Shown here: piece after piece, positions 43,106 to 53,519 of the stretch
How positions within the stretch are numbered: position 1 is the stretch's first letter
Layout: each line of letters opens with the position of its first letter
Notes under the pieces: model-generated
The model's database searches: none
What the model saw: the letters and a program-made list of their open reading frames with translations, nothing else
What the model was told of the DNA's origin: nothing
Source of the DNA: an uncultured Ruminococcus sp.
GTDB taxonomy: Bacteria > Bacillota > Clostridia > Oscillospirales > Acutalibacteraceae
Assembly: GCA_902778175.1 (NCBI GenBank)
Contig: CACYWT010000011.1
Span: 1-64,000 of the forward strand
Direction of reading: 5' to 3'
DNA: 64,000 nucleotides
Program-made: the position numbers and the translations under genes

Positions 43106-44384
43106 ATTCAGTATAGGAAAGCTTTTTTATAACGATAAATTCGTTATGCTTTTCTCGATAATACTTGCTTTCATACTTTGGGTCAATGTGTCCGTTACTT
43201 CTCAGGAAACAAGATATCTGACAATTACGGATATTCCCGTTTCACTTCCCGATCTTGGGAATGACCTGCAGTTTTTCGGTGCTGAAGACCAGACGGCTGA
43301 GGTTCGTATATCAGGCAATTCTCTTGTTGTTGCAAGCGTTACGAGCAGCGATATCTATATCACAGCGGCTGATACGAGCAAGCTTACTTCACCGGGAAAA
43401 TACACCGTTGATCTTGTTCCGAAAAAGGGCAGCGTCAAGACCGACTATACATTTGAATCCACCGTAAAGCCCTCTAAAATCGACGTTTTCGTAGACAGAT
43501 ATGACGAGAGGGAATTTGCGATCACCGATAAGATAGACGTAGGCTCCACTGCGCAGGGACATTATGCGGCGACGACAGTTCTTTCGCGCCAGTCAGTGAC
43601 CATAAAGGGAGCAAAAAGCATTATCGACAGTATCGCTGAGGTCGATGCAGTCTACAGCCTTACTGATCCCGTTTCGGAAACAAAGACCGTTGAGGCTGCC
43701 ATTGTGCTTGCGGATAAAAACGGGAATGCTATCCAGTCGGATTATATTACCGTTGATATTTCGACTGTTACTGCGACAATTCCCGTCCTGACGATCAAGA
43801 CGGTTGATATAGTGCCGAGTATCATCAATGCGCCCGATTCGTTCGTATATGACAGCAGTATGGTAAGTATCGAGCCTTCCTCAATAGAGATCGCAGTTCC
43901 GCCTGAGGAGATCAATACAATAACGTCGATCAGGACAGAGGATATAGATATCTCAAGGATCAGCCTTACGAACAATACGCTTAATGATGTCGGTCTTAAT
44001 ATTCCTTCGGGAGTAAGGAATCTCGGACAGATCACAACTGCTGATGTGACCTTTGACAAGACAAAGCTTGCGTCAAAGAATTTCAAGATAGAGAAATTCA
44101 CGGTAATAAATGAAAGCGAAAACCGCAAAACGACTGTTTCGACCAAATTCATAACGGTTACCATGATAGGCGAGAAGGAACAGATCAATTCGCTCACCGC
44201 ATCAAATATCACCGCTGTGGTCGATATGTCCTCAAAGGGAAGCTTTTCAGGAAACGGCAGTATGCCTGTTACTATCAGCGTGAACAGCAAATATTCATTC
44301 TGCTGGGCATACGACAGCTATGAGGTCGATGTATCCGTCGCGGATACATCTGCGGAAAGCTCGGTCCAGACATCGCAGACATAA
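43086..44384 (+). CDS. cdaR: CdaR, YbbR-domain regulator of CdaA
   Basis: 432 residues. A short cytoplasmic N-terminus, one membrane segment (about 18-36; FVMLFSIILAFILWVNV) and an external part built of about four YbbR repeats of around 80 residues (the first begins near residue 48, ITDIPVSLPDLG). CdaR binds CdaA and tunes c-di-AMP production. The tail is rich in Ser and Thr. It starts inside cdaA and ends before a hairpin terminator. Confidence 0.93.
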   Translation: MKGTKSKFSIGKLFYNDKFVMLFSIILAFILWVNVSVTSQETRYLTITDIPVSLPDLGNDLQFFGAEDQTAEVRISGNSLVVASVTSSDIYITAADTSKLTSPGKYTVDLVPKKGSVKTDYTFESTVKPSKIDVFVDRYDEREFAITDKIDVGSTAQGHYAATTVLSRQSVTIKGAKSIIDSIAEVDAVYSLTDPVSETKTVEAAIVLADKNGNAIQSDYITVDISTVTATIPVLTIKTVDIVPSIINAPDSFVYDSSMVSIEPSSIEIAVPPEEINTITSIRTEDIDISRISLTNNTLNDVGLNIPSGVRNLGQITTADVTFDKTKLASKNFKIEKFTVINESENRKTTVSTKFITVTMIGEKEQINSLTASNITAVVDMSSKGSFSGNGSMPVTISVNSKYSFCWAYDSYEVDVSVADTSAESSVQTSQT

Positions 44385-44389
44385 AGAAA

Positions 44390-44416
44390 CAAGCGGCAGC
44401 GAAAAGCTGCCGCTTG
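44390..44416. terminator. Hairpin between convergent cdaR and amidohydrolase genes
   Basis: Perfect 11-bp stem CAAGCGGCAGC / GCTGCCGCTTG with loop GAAAA. On the minus strand it is followed by TTTCTTTATG, on the plus strand by AATTATTTG, so it works best for the minus-strand gene. Confidence 0.7.
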
Positions 44417-44418
44417 AA

Positions 44419-45234
44419 TTATTTGTTGTCAATACCGAAAAGTCTGACTGCATTTTTATACATGAGTTTGTCGTAGCTGCTGCGCGGGATAAGGCGGCGC
44501 AGCTCACCGAAATATTTCCTGTACATCGACGGCTGACCGTAGCTGTTGTACCAGTAGGTATCCTTTCCGTCTATCGGACTGTCGCTGCCGAACATTATCC
44601 TGTCGTCACCGTTTTTTTCCATGAAACGGATAGTGCTTTCCATCGGCACCCATGAAGTATCACCGTAAAGATTCGGCAGTCTGCCGATAAGGTAAATTGC
44701 CTCGTTATTATCCGTACCGAGTCCCATATGAACCATGACAAAGCTGATATCCGGATTGCTCTTTGCGGCATTGTAGACCCTTACGCAGGAGGCATTGTCA
44801 CTTCCTCCGGTGTGCGATACGACGGGCAGCGAAAACGTCCGCGCAAGCTCAAAAAACGGCTGCATTTTTTCCCCGTCAAATGGAACGCATGAATGGAACG
44901 GGTGAAATTTCAGCGCCTTGATATACTGTCTGTTTTCTTCGATATAACGGCACAGATCATCGGTAACTGTTTCATGATAGGGGCGCAGCCATAAGGCGGC
45001 GCTTATCCTGCCGGGGTTTTCCCTGGCAAAATCCACCGCGCCCTTTATACATTCAAGCTGGGATCTCTGGAGAAAATTCGGCAGCGGACGCTGGGAATGA
45101 TCAAATTCCGTAGCCCGTACATCAGAAACGATACAGTGATCTATCCCGTATTTTTTCATCGAATACAGAACGTCCTTCTTTTTCATATTGAAATTGAGGA
45201 TCCGGCCGATATGCACATGGGTATCTATAATCAT
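44419..45234 (-). CDS. Amidohydrolase family metal-dependent hydrolase
   Basis: 271 residues, cytoplasmic TIM barrel. N-terminal metal motif IDTHVHIG, later LKFHPFHS, VVSHTGG, VMVHMGLG and the C-terminal acidic residue in MFGSDSPIDG, the order expected for the amidohydrolase-2 (COG2159) superfamily. Known members are decarboxylases or hydrolases on small cyclic or acyl substrates; the substrate here is unknown. It begins 9 nt after nrdR ends, so it is in that operon, but no functional link is evident. Confidence 0.85.
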   Translation of the reverse strand: MIIDTHVHIGRILNFNMKKKDVLYSMKKYGIDHCIVSDVRATEFDHSQRPLPNFLQRSQLECIKGAVDFARENPGRISAALWLRPYHETVTDDLCRYIEENRQYIKALKFHPFHSCVPFDGEKMQPFFELARTFSLPVVSHTGGSDNASCVRVYNAAKSNPDISFVMVHMGLGTDNNEAIYLIGRLPNLYGDTSWVPMESTIRFMEKNGDDRIMFGSDSPIDGKDTYWYNSYGQPSMYRKYFGELRRLIPRSSYDKLMYKNAVRLFGIDNK

Positions 45235-45243
45235 AAGACCACC

Positions 45244-45699
45244 TTATTTCTCGTCAAGAAGCTTTTGCAGTTCGTTCATAAATGAATGAATATCCTTGAA
45301 TTGTCTGTATACCGACGCAAAACGGACATAGGCTACCTCGTCAAGATCCTTAAGGTATTCCATAGTGTATTCCCCGACGGTGGAGGACGGGACTTCGCGT
45401 TCGATACTGCTGTAAAGTCTTGTTTCCACCTTGTCGATGACCGCGTCTATGTCGTCCACGGATACAGGACGTTTCTCGCAGGCGCGCAGCAGACCGTTCA
45501 TCAGCTTTTCACGGCTGAACGGTTCCCTTGTATTATCGCGCTTTATTATCATAAGCGGAGTTGATTCTACTATTTCATATGTTGTGAAGCGTTTCAGGCA
45601 TCTGAAACATTCCCGTCTTCTTCTGATCCTTTCGCCCTCGTCAGTCGGACGCGAATCGACCACCTTGCTGTCCTCGCAGCCGCAGAACGGACACCTCAT
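45244..45699 (-). CDS. nrdR: Transcriptional repressor NrdR
   Basis: 151 residues: a zinc ribbon with Cys3, Cys6, Cys31 and Cys34 (MRCPFCG and [13 protein letters not shown]) and an ATP-cone (about 46-136). NrdR senses ATP/dATP and represses ribonucleotide reductase genes. Start at 45699 is fixed by the conserved MRCPFCG and by GAAGGAGAA upstream; 18 more codons are open but not conserved. No ribonucleotide reductase gene is in the window, so its targets lie elsewhere. The gap 45700-45870 shows no gene and no promoter I trust. Confidence 0.96.
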   Translation of the reverse strand: MRCPFCGCEDSKVVDSRPTDEGERIRRRRECFRCLKRFTTYEIVESTPLMIIKRDNTREPFSREKLMNGLLRACEKRPVSVDDIDAVIDKVETRLYSSIEREVPSSTVGEYTMEYLKDLDEVAYVRFASVYRQFKDIHSFMNELQKLLDEK

Positions 45700-45870
45700 A
45701 ACAATTTCTCCTTCCGTATTTTTTATTAGCTGATTGTAAAAGTCAAAAATCATCTGTTTATGCGGATTTTGGTATTTACATTTTTACAATTTTCTCCGCT
45801 TTTCAAAGCTTTTCGGGATTTGGCGCGGCGTGCTGACGACCTTTCGCCGTTTTACAATCGGCTGTATTTT

Positions 45871-46650
45871 TTATATGAAACTTTCAAGAAAATCCTTTGA
45901 TTTTTTTATTTCTGACAGTTCTTTGTAGCTTGTACCGTATACCTCGATAATGATATCTCCGTCGTATCCGCATTTTTTCAGTTCGCGGAAAAACCTGCAG
46001 TAATCGAAATTCCCTTTGCCGGGCAAAAGACAATTTTTTTCGTCGGTGCTGTCGCTTATATGGATATGTTTCAGCCCGGATCCCATTATATGCATAAGCT
46101 CGCACGGGTCATAGCCTCCGCGCAGAGCCTGCTTTACGTCAAGTACGAAACCTGATTGCGGCGGAATATATCCTGCCATTCCGCGGAGAAAATCCGGGCG
46201 GTTCGCACAGTGGCGGTCAACATTTTCCTGCAGTACGGAAACTCCCCATTTTTCACCCTCGCTGCAAAGACGGGCGAATCTTCTGCTGTAGCCTTCGATA
46301 TCAAGTACGGCGAAATCGTCCTTCATGCCGTGGATAACGAGCTTGTCGGCGCCGAGTCTTGCTGCCGCGCGGAAATAGGATCCGTACATTCTCACCCCGT
46401 CCTCAAAGCGTCTGGTATATTTTGAAAAAAGCAGGAAGGATTCAAATGCCGAACTGAACGGATGTATGCTTACGACCGAAGCACTATACCGGTTCAGCAT
46501 CATTTTTATTTTATCAAGCTGATCGTTTTCCATTTCGGAAACGGTATTGAAGAATATCTCAAAGACCCCGAAGCCCTCGCAAAGCAGCTTTTCGAGCGAA
46601 TCCATTGTCGTATGCGGATAAAGACATCCGGTAGAAATCCCGATTCTCAT
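45871..46650 (-). CDS. Sugar phosphate isomerase/epimerase-like TIM barrel protein
   Basis: 259 residues, AP-endonuclease-2 / xylose-isomerase-like fold. Supporting segments: RIGISTGCLYPHTT at the start, VVSIHPFSSAFE, KLVIHGMKDDF, VSVLQENVDRH, GFVLDVKQAL, LKHIHISDS and IIIEVYG, with the Glu, Asp, His and Glu of the usual metal site in order. Many members isomerise or epimerise sugars or inositols; endonuclease IV itself has more His ligands, so DNA repair is less likely. Substrate unknown. Monocistronic with promoter TTGACA-17-TAAAAT. Confidence 0.82.
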   Translation of the reverse strand: MRIGISTGCLYPHTTMDSLEKLLCEGFGVFEIFFNTVSEMENDQLDKIKMMLNRYSASVVSIHPFSSAFESFLLFSKYTRRFEDGVRMYGSYFRAAARLGADKLVIHGMKDDFAVLDIEGYSRRFARLCSEGEKWGVSVLQENVDRHCANRPDFLRGMAGYIPPQSGFVLDVKQALRGGYDPCELMHIMGSGLKHIHISDSTDEKNCLLPGKGNFDYCRFFRELKKCGYDGDIIIEVYGTSYKELSEIKKSKDFLESFI

Positions 46651-46700
46651 ATCAAGCTATCCTTTTCGTTTTTATGCTGATTATATATATACTTAATTAT

Positions 46701-46729
46701 ATTTTAATGCTTTTTGGTAAATATGTCAA
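46701..46729 (-). promoter_or_regulatory. Promoter of the TIM-barrel isomerase gene
   Basis: On the minus strand TTGACA (46729-46724), 17-bp spacer, TAAAAT (46706-46701). Confidence 0.65.
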
Positions 46730-46760
46730 CTGTTTTCCGTATTGCGCTTACGGCATTTTT

Positions 46761-47963
46761 TCATAGTACAGCCGTGAATGTGACCCATTTTCCGTATTCT
46801 CCGGAGGCTGTCAGAGTTCCGCCGTGTTTTATCGCGATCTCCTGTGCAATGGACAGTCCCAGACCATAGCCGCCGCTGCTGCTGTTGCGCGCCTCGTCCT
46901 CACGGTAGAAACGCTCGAATACTTTTTCAAGCTTGTCCGGAGGTATGCCCTTGCCGGTATTGAATACCTCGATTATTTTCCTGTTCTGTCTTGTATACAG
47001 TTTTACACGGATCTCGCCCTTTTCGTCGGAATATTTGACTGCATTGTCGATCAGTATGGATACGATATGCTTGACTGCGCTTTCGTCGCCGTTATAAATT
47101 ATATCAGGCTGAACGTCAACGTCATATTTTTTCCCCATTTCAAACATACGGCTTTCAAAGGGGAGCGCTGTCTGGAGAACCGCATCTGAAAGACTGAAAT
47201 CCGTTTTTGAGGAGGATATATCGGTTTTGTCGTCAAGCCTTGCAAGGGTCAGCAGCTCATTTACAAGCTCGCCCATTCGCACGGAATCGTCCTTGATATA
47301 TGAAAGCCATTTGTTTTCTCCGATCTCGGCTTCAAGTACGTCGGCATTTGCGCTTATTACGGCTATCGGTGTTTTCAGCTCATGGCTTGCGTTTGAAATG
47401 AACAGTTTCTGCTTGTCGAAGGTTTCCTTTACGGGTCTGACAAGCCAGAATGACAATGCTTCGGCAAGTCCGAAAAACAGCAGCACCGATCCTGCTCCTG
47501 TAAAGATGGTTGTCAGCGCGAGATTGCGGTTATGCTGCTGAGCTGCCGATGCGTCAGTAAGACATATCATTTTTCCGTATTGCTTGTCGGATATCATATA
47601 GGCATAACTGCCGTAGTATCCGAAATCCCTGCCGGTGTCGATCACCCGCTGCGCATAATCCGTCAGAACAGAGGCGTCGATATTTGCTTCGGCATTGTGA
47701 GTGATCTCCTGAACCTGACCAAACCAGTCTGTTTTAATGTAAAAGGTGAAAAGCATCGGAGAACTGCTGTTTTCTCCGGGCGCTGCGGAGATGTTTTTCA
47801 TTGTGCGTCCGTCGCTTGCGGTAATGCTTTCGAGAAGCTGGCGTATCTGCTGTGTTTCCTGATTCTGCGACAGGATATTGATAAGCAGCATAATTATCGC
47901 TATTGCTATTGTAAGCAGCAGCGTAATAATGAAAACGATCTTTCTTCTTAGTTTTTTTATCAT
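46761..47963 (-). CDS. Sensor histidine kinase
   Basis: 400 residues. Two membrane segments (about 10-31 and 150-174) flank an external sensor domain of about 115 residues with no known fold. Then a HisKA helix with phospho-acceptor His194 (SNASHELKTPIAV) and a HATPase domain: N box ILIDNAVKYS, G1 GKGIPPDKL, F box FERFYR and G2 GGYGLGLSI. Start is 2 nt after the response regulator stop, so they form a pair. The signal is unknown. No HAMP domain is evident between membrane and HisKA. Confidence 0.93.
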   Translation of the reverse strand: MIKKLRRKIVFIITLLLTIAIAIIMLLINILSQNQETQQIRQLLESITASDGRTMKNISAAPGENSSSPMLFTFYIKTDWFGQVQEITHNAEANIDASVLTDYAQRVIDTGRDFGYYGSYAYMISDKQYGKMICLTDASAAQQHNRNLALTTIFTGAGSVLLFFGLAEALSFWLVRPVKETFDKQKLFISNASHELKTPIAVISANADVLEAEIGENKWLSYIKDDSVRMGELVNELLTLARLDDKTDISSSKTDFSLSDAVLQTALPFESRMFEMGKKYDVDVQPDIIYNGDESAVKHIVSILIDNAVKYSDEKGEIRVKLYTRQNRKIIEVFNTGKGIPPDKLEKVFERFYREDEARNSSSGGYGLGLSIAQEIAIKHGGTLTASGEYGKWVTFTAVL

Positions 47964-47965
47964 GT

Positions 47966-48637
47966 TCAGGCACCTTCCAGACAGTAACCGATACCTCTTC
48001 TTGTTTTGATCTGGACATTTGAATGAAGCATCTGCAGCTTTTTTCTGAGGAAGGAAATATATACTTCCACGTTATTATAGGCGCTGTCGTCATCGCTGCC
48101 CCATATTCTGCTTACGAAATCCTCTTTTGTCGTATTTTTACCCGAATTGGAGATAAGCATTTCCATCATCTGAAATTCCTTTCTGCCGAGGACGATGCTG
48201 TTTGCTCCGCAGCTGAGCTCTCCCTTTTTCAGATCGAGGGTGATATCCCCGTAGCGAGGATTGATATCCTGCGCCATGCCGAGCCGCCTTGTCATAGCGC
48301 GCACACGGGCAAGCAGCTCTCCTGTGACAAAGGGCTTTGTAAGATAATCGTCCGCTCCGCAGTCAAGTCCCTTTATCTTATCATCGACCTCGCTTTTTGC
48401 CGTAAGCAGAAGAACGGGTATTTCTATTTCCTTGACGCGCAGATATGTAAGCACATCAAGACCGTTCATTCCCGGGAGCATGATATCAAGTATCATGCAG
48501 TCGAATCTGCCGGATAATGCTTTTTCCAGTCCTGTTTTTCCGTCGTTTGCCGTTTCAACGGAATAGCCTTCTCTTCTGAGCAGGGCGGAAACAGCGTCCG
48601 CAAGGCCTTTTTCATCTTCTACTACAAGAATCCTCAT
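47966..48637 (-). CDS. OmpR-family response regulator
   Basis: 223 residues: receiver domain with acidic pair E7-D8, phospho-acceptor Asp51 (MILDIMLPG) and Lys101 (YLTKPF), and a winged-helix DNA-binding domain (about 128-223, ending with KIKTRRGIGYCLEG-like VQIKTRRGIGYCLE). Works with the kinase next to it. It follows the NUDIX gene by 15 nt, so all three probably share the promoter at 49589. Targets unknown. Confidence 0.95.
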   Translation of the reverse strand: MRILVVEDEKGLADAVSALLRREGYSVETANDGKTGLEKALSGRFDCMILDIMLPGMNGLDVLTYLRVKEIEIPVLLLTAKSEVDDKIKGLDCGADDYLTKPFVTGELLARVRAMTRRLGMAQDINPRYGDITLDLKKGELSCGANSIVLGRKEFQMMEMLISNSGKNTTKEDFVSRIWGSDDDSAYNNVEVYISFLRKKLQMLHSNVQIKTRRGIGYCLEGA

Positions 48638-48652
48638 TTTTTGTTTCCTCCG

Positions 48653-49546
48653 TTATTCTGTCAGCCATTTTCTTCTGAAAAGCTGAGAAGGTCTGTGTCC
48701 TGCGTCCGAGGTCTGAAGCTCGGTCGGTTCGGCAAGTATTCCGTATTTTCTGCGGAAGGCAGCCTTGATGAGCGGCTTGCCGAGGATAATTTCATATATC
48801 TGCTGCAGCTGAGTCAGGGTAAAATATTCAGGCACGAGGTTAAGCGCGATATCGGTATACTGTACCTTGCCGCGCAGTCTGAGTATAGCGTAGGTGATGA
48901 TCTTTGCGTGGTCGAAGGCTATTCCGTTATTTTCGAGTATCTCGTATTTTTCGCTTGTACCGCAATCATATCTTGTTACACTGTGGCGGACAAGCGCGCT
49001 GAGTACTGTATCGCCGTTTTTCATTTCAAGGCGCAGATCCGTGGTTTTTCCGAAGCCCCCGTCATATTCTCTTGTCTGCTGAGATTCGATATTCAGCTTT
49101 ACGGAAAACCAGAGGGCGCGTTCTGCGTCGTCGCCTGCTTCGATATTGACCTTGCTGCTGTCGATAAGCGCAAGATAGGAGCAGCTCATGACCCATGTTC
49201 TTGGATCCCTGTGTGGATCGCTGAAGGTATAGAGCTGTTCGAGATAGATATTTTCGACGCCTGTTTCTTCTTTAAGCTCCCTTGCGGCAGCCTGCTCGGT
49301 ATTTTCTTCCGGTTCGACAAAGCCTCCGGGCAAAGCCCAGCAGCCAAGACATGGGTGACCGCCTCTGCAGATAAGCAGCAGACGCAGTTCCTTTTCGGGG
49401 AGCTTGCGGTAATTTTCCTCTTTTTTATCGGCGGCGGAGAATATCGCCATATCCACTGCAACGCTTGGCTTTTCGTAATCTCCGGGACGGTATGCATCGA
49501 GAAATTCCTTTTCCGTCAGACCGTTTTTATCTCGTAATTCTTTCAT
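48653..49546 (-). CDS. NUDIX hydrolase with C-terminal winged helix (NrtR-like)
   Basis: 297 residues. Complete Nudix box at 75-97 (G75, E81, R89-E90-L91, E93-E94, G96). After the Nudix domain comes a second domain (about 215-297) with YTDIALNLVPEYFTLTQLQQ and FRRKYGIL, the winged-helix layout seen in NrtR-type regulators of NAD metabolism and related ADP-ribose hydrolases. It may therefore hydrolyse or sense an ADP-ribose-like ligand and bind DNA. ATG at 49546 follows AGGTGG; GTG at 49555 lies in that site. First gene of the three-gene operon with the two-component pair, an unusual combination. Confidence 0.88.
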   Translation of the reverse strand: MKELRDKNGLTEKEFLDAYRPGDYEKPSVAVDMAIFSAADKKEENYRKLPEKELRLLLICRGGHPCLGCWALPGGFVEPEENTEQAAARELKEETGVENIYLEQLYTFSDPHRDPRTWVMSCSYLALIDSSKVNIEAGDDAERALWFSVKLNIESQQTREYDGGFGKTTDLRLEMKNGDTVLSALVRHSVTRYDCGTSEKYEILENNGIAFDHAKIITYAILRLRGKVQYTDIALNLVPEYFTLTQLQQIYEIILGKPLIKAAFRRKYGILAEPTELQTSDAGHRPSQLFRRKWLTE

Positions 49547-49588
49547 ATGCACCACCTGTTATTATTTACTTGATATTATCATATTTTT

Positions 49589-49617
49589 ATTATATCAATA
49601 ATATTATCTTTTGTCAA
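49589..49617 (-). promoter_or_regulatory. Promoter of the NUDIX-regulator-kinase operon
   Basis: On the minus strand consensus TTGACA (49617-49612), 17-bp spacer, consensus TATAAT (49594-49589). GATAATAT occurs between the boxes and GATAATATC again just downstream of the -10, and TTGATAT/ATATCAA form an inverted repeat over the -10; these may be operator sites. Confidence 0.75.
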
Positions 49618-49686
49618 CAATCTGTATGTATAAAAATATTGAGATAATCCTCTTATCGGAAGGCGGCAAATGCGGAGAAAAATATC

Positions 49687-49715
49687 TTGATAGAATAAAA
49701 TATATATGATAAAAT
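49687..49715 (+). promoter_or_regulatory. glpK promoter
   Basis: TTGATA (49687-49692), 17-bp spacer, TAAAAT (49710-49715), 40 bp before the GTG start; divergent from the NUDIX promoter. Confidence 0.6.
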
Positions 49716-49755
49716 GTAGTCAGACTTTATGTATATTTTTAATGGAGGTGCAGAC

Positions 49756-51235
<1,480 letters not shown>

Positions 51236-51243
<8 letters not shown>

Positions 51244-52138
51244 AACAGCTGTTACGTTTCCGTCCACAGATAATGTACATACCCTGAAAGGAATACTTTA
51301 TACCCCTGACTGCGAAGCTAAGGGTATCTTTCATCATGTCCACGGAATGACCGATCACAAGGAACGCTATGATTCGTTTCTTGAGGAGATATGTGAAAAG
51401 GGATATATCTGTCTGGCATATGACAATCTGGGTCACGGTGAAACCGCAAATGACGAAAGTGAGCTTGGCTTTATCGCATCAAGGGACGGTTACAAGATCT
51501 TAGCGGAAGATGTGTGTTCCGTTGCGCGGCAGATGAAGGAGAAATATCCCGGACTGCCATATTATCTTATGGGACACAGCATGGGTTCGTTTATCGTCAG
51601 GCTTGCGGTATATATTTGTCCCGAAACCGCCGACAAGCTTATAGTAATGGGGACAGCAGGTCCAAGTCCGGTATATTATCCGGGGCTGGGTCTGATAGAC
51701 GTCATCAGGGCAATATACGGCGAGAGGCATATTTCGCCGTTTCTCGAAAGCGTTGCATTCGGTACATACAATAAGCGGTTTGCCGAAACGGGCGGAGACT
51801 GGCTGTCGAAGGATCCGGGTGTCCGTGAAGCGTATGAGCGTGACAAATACTGCAATTTTCACTTTACGACCAGCGCGCTTCACGATCTGATAAAGCTGAA
51901 TGCAGCCGTCAACAGCAAGAAGTGGTTCTACGGAGTAAGAAAGGGAATGCCGGTATTACTTGTATCGGGCAAGGACGATCCTGTCGGTGATTACGGTATG
52001 GGTGTATTCACGGTATTCAAGAAACTGAGAGCTGCCGGATGTGACGTACAGTTAAAGCTTTACCGTGACAACCGTCACGAGCTGATAAACGATACTGCGC
52101 GCGATAAGGTCATTTCTGATATTCTCGCGTTTCTATAG
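51236..52138 (+). CDS. Alpha/beta hydrolase, monoglyceride-lipase-like (S33 type)
   Basis: 300 residues, no signal peptide. Nucleophile Ser115 in GHSMGS, oxyanion part [10 protein letters not shown], catalytic acid in SGKDDPVG (about 247) and His281 in DNRHEL: the full triad of the lysophospholipase/monoglyceride lipase group. It starts inside glpK (8-nt overlap, ribosome site GGGAGGTAA), so hydrolysis of acylglycerols followed by phosphorylation of the freed glycerol is a sensible joint role; this is inference. The stop TAG is followed at once by a copy of the palindromic repeat. Confidence 0.88.
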
Positions 52139-52244
52139 TTAAGGCAACACCGCACAAAGACCGCCTTGCAGCTTAGCACCACATCTGCTTGCTCTTTTTC
52201 CGTCATTCTGCACAAAACTCGCTTGATAACCGTCAGGGCCTTAA
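52139..52244. repeat. MITE-like palindromic element, copy 2 (one arm)
   Basis: Begins TTAAGGCAACACCGCACAAA one base after the hydrolase stop, follows the left arm of the element through GATAACCGTCAGG, and then ends abruptly with GCCTTAA, so the second arm has been lost while TTAAGG and CCTTAA still bound it. Same orientation as copy 1. The stretch 52245-52366 that follows contains no gene. Confidence 0.8.
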
Positions 52245-52366
52245 AACCTGCAGCGGACAATATCATAATTGAGCAGTAGTCAAGCTCTTTCAGGAAGAGG
52301 ACAGGAGAGTTGCCGGATAAGACCGGTTTTCCTGATTGTGACGAATATCTGCCGGAGAAAAAAAGC

Positions 52367-52395
52367 TTGACAAGCAGTGTTTGACATGGTATGAT
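52367..52395 (+). promoter_or_regulatory. Promoter of the rplU-prp-rpmA operon
   Basis: TTGACA (52367-52372), 17-bp spacer, TATGAT (52390-52395). Confidence 0.75.
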
Positions 52396-52401
52396 AGTAG
52401 A

Positions 52402-52474
52402 GCCGCATACTGTGGGCTTGTAAGTGAGCATGGCTCCGCCTCCGGTAGCGAGTTTGAAACAGGCAGGTGCTATT
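52402..52474 (+). ncRNA. Probable L21 leader (ribosomal protein autoregulation)
   Basis: The 5' leader between the promoter and rplU is about 70 nt and holds conserved-looking purine-rich and CCGCCTCCGG / GGCTCC elements just before the start AGGCAGGTGCTATT. In Firmicutes the rplU leader carries the L21 leader RNA through which L21 is thought to control its own operon. Location and size fit; I cannot verify the consensus without a covariance model. Confidence 0.45.
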
Positions 52475-52783
52475 ATGTACGCAGTAATTGAAACAGGCGG
52501 AAAGCAGTACAAGGTTACAAACGGTGACGTTGTATATGTTGAAAAGCTTGAAGCCGAAAATGACTCCACCGTAGATTTCAAGGTGGTTGCAGTCAGCACA
52601 GACGACGGTTTTAAGGTCGGTGCTCCTTATGTTGAGGGTGCTAAGGTCAGCGCAAAGGTTCTTGACACCATCAAGGGTAAGAAGATCACAGTATTTACCT
52701 ATAAGCCGAAGAAAAGCTCAAAGCGCAAGATGGGTCACAGACAAAGATATACCAAGGTACAGATCGAGTCCATCGAAGCATGA
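52475..52783 (+). CDS. rplU: 50S ribosomal protein L21
   Basis: 102 residues, normal length. [14 protein letters not shown] at the start and [20 protein letters not shown] near the end are diagnostic. Binds 23S rRNA. The ATG at 52475 follows AGGCAGGTG; the frame is open 17 codons upstream through the leader, which is not conserved protein. First gene of the L21-Prp-L27 operon; its stop overlaps prp by 4 nt. Confidence 0.98.
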   Translation: MYAVIETGGKQYKVTNGDVVYVEKLEAENDSTVDFKVVAVSTDDGFKVGAPYVEGAKVSAKVLDTIKGKKITVFTYKPKKSSKRKMGHRQRYTKVQIESIEA

Positions 52784-53097
52784 TAAGAGCTGTGTTTTTC
52801 AGGAACCGTGAAGGTCTTATCACAGGGTTTCATATAAACGGTCATTCGGGTCTTGCACCGGCAGGAGAAGATGTGCTTTGCGCATTTGTTTCGTCGGCAG
52901 CATATCTTACTGCGAATACCATTACCGAGATAATCGGAGCCGGAGCGGACGCACAGGACAGCGACGGCGATATGATACTTACGGTTTATGAGAAGCTGAC
53001 GGATTGTCAGACTATTCTTTCGGGGCTTATGCTCCATCTTGAAGAAACAGGGAAACAGTATCCCGACAATTTGAATGTAACCATTACGGAGGTGTAA
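52780..53097 (+). CDS. prp: Ribosomal-processing cysteine protease Prp
   Basis: 105 residues. Catalytic His22 (NGHSG) and Cys34 (DVLCAFVSS) are exactly spaced as in the characterised Staphylococcus Prp, which removes the N-terminal extension of L27. The target, an L27 with such an extension, is encoded 3 bp downstream. ATG overlaps the rplU stop (ATGA). Formerly annotated YsxB or DUF464. Confidence 0.96.
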   Translation: MIRAVFFRNREGLITGFHINGHSGLAPAGEDVLCAFVSSAAYLTANTITEIIGAGADAQDSDGDMILTVYEKLTDCQTILSGLMLHLEETGKQYPDNLNVTITEV

Positions 53098-53100
53098 ATT

Positions 53101-53388
53101 ATGCTGAAAATTAATGTACAGTTATTCGCTCATAAAAAGGGAGGCGGTTCTACAAAGAACGGCCGTGATTCCGAATCCAAGCGTCTTGGCACAAAGCGTG
53201 CAGACGGTCAGTTCGTGCTTGCCGGCAATATCCTCGTTAAGCAGAGAGGTACACATATTCATCCCGGCAACAACGTAGGCCGCGGATCTGACGATACTCT
53301 CTTCGCTAAGATCGACGGTACCGTAAAGTTTGAGCGTGTAGGCAAGGATCGTAAGCAGGTTTCTGTTTACGCAGTTGCTGCTGAATGA
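53101..53388 (+). CDS. rpmA: 50S ribosomal protein L27 with Prp-cleavable extension
   Basis: 95 residues. The mature protein starts [15 protein letters not shown]; before it lies the nonapeptide MLKINVQLF, which fits the Prp recognition site and would be cut after Phe9. Mature L27 reaches the peptidyl-transferase centre with its N-terminus, so removal is essential in organisms with this form. The start follows ACGGAGGTG. Terminator follows. Confidence 0.98.
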   Translation: MLKINVQLFAHKKGGGSTKNGRDSESKRLGTKRADGQFVLAGNILVKQRGTHIHPGNNVGRGSDDTLFAKIDGTVKFERVGKDRKQVSVYAVAAE

Positions 53389-53407
53389 TCATACGGCATT
53401 ATAAAGG

Positions 53408-53434
53408 AGCTTCGGAGTGATCCGGAGCTTTTTT
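53408..53434 (+). terminator. Terminator of the rplU-prp-rpmA operon
   Basis: 9-bp stem AGCTTCGGA / TCCGGAGCT (one G-U pair), loop GTGA, then TTTTTT. Confidence 0.88.
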
Positions 53435-53450
53435 GTTTTGCGTATAAACA

Positions 53451-53479
53451 TTGATATCTGCTTGTTTTTATGATATACT
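53451..53479 (+). promoter_or_regulatory. Promoter of the GT39-type gene
   Basis: TTGATA (53451-53456), 17-bp spacer, TATACT (53474-53479). Confidence 0.6.
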
Positions 53480-53519
53480 TATAATGATTATTTATGTCTG
53501 CTTGAAAAGAGGATGAACG

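Noticed and set aside
48641..49537. 298-codon plus-strand frame opposite the NUDIX gene
   Set aside because: The minus-strand gene has a full Nudix box and ribosome site; the plus-strand frame has neither motif nor start signal.
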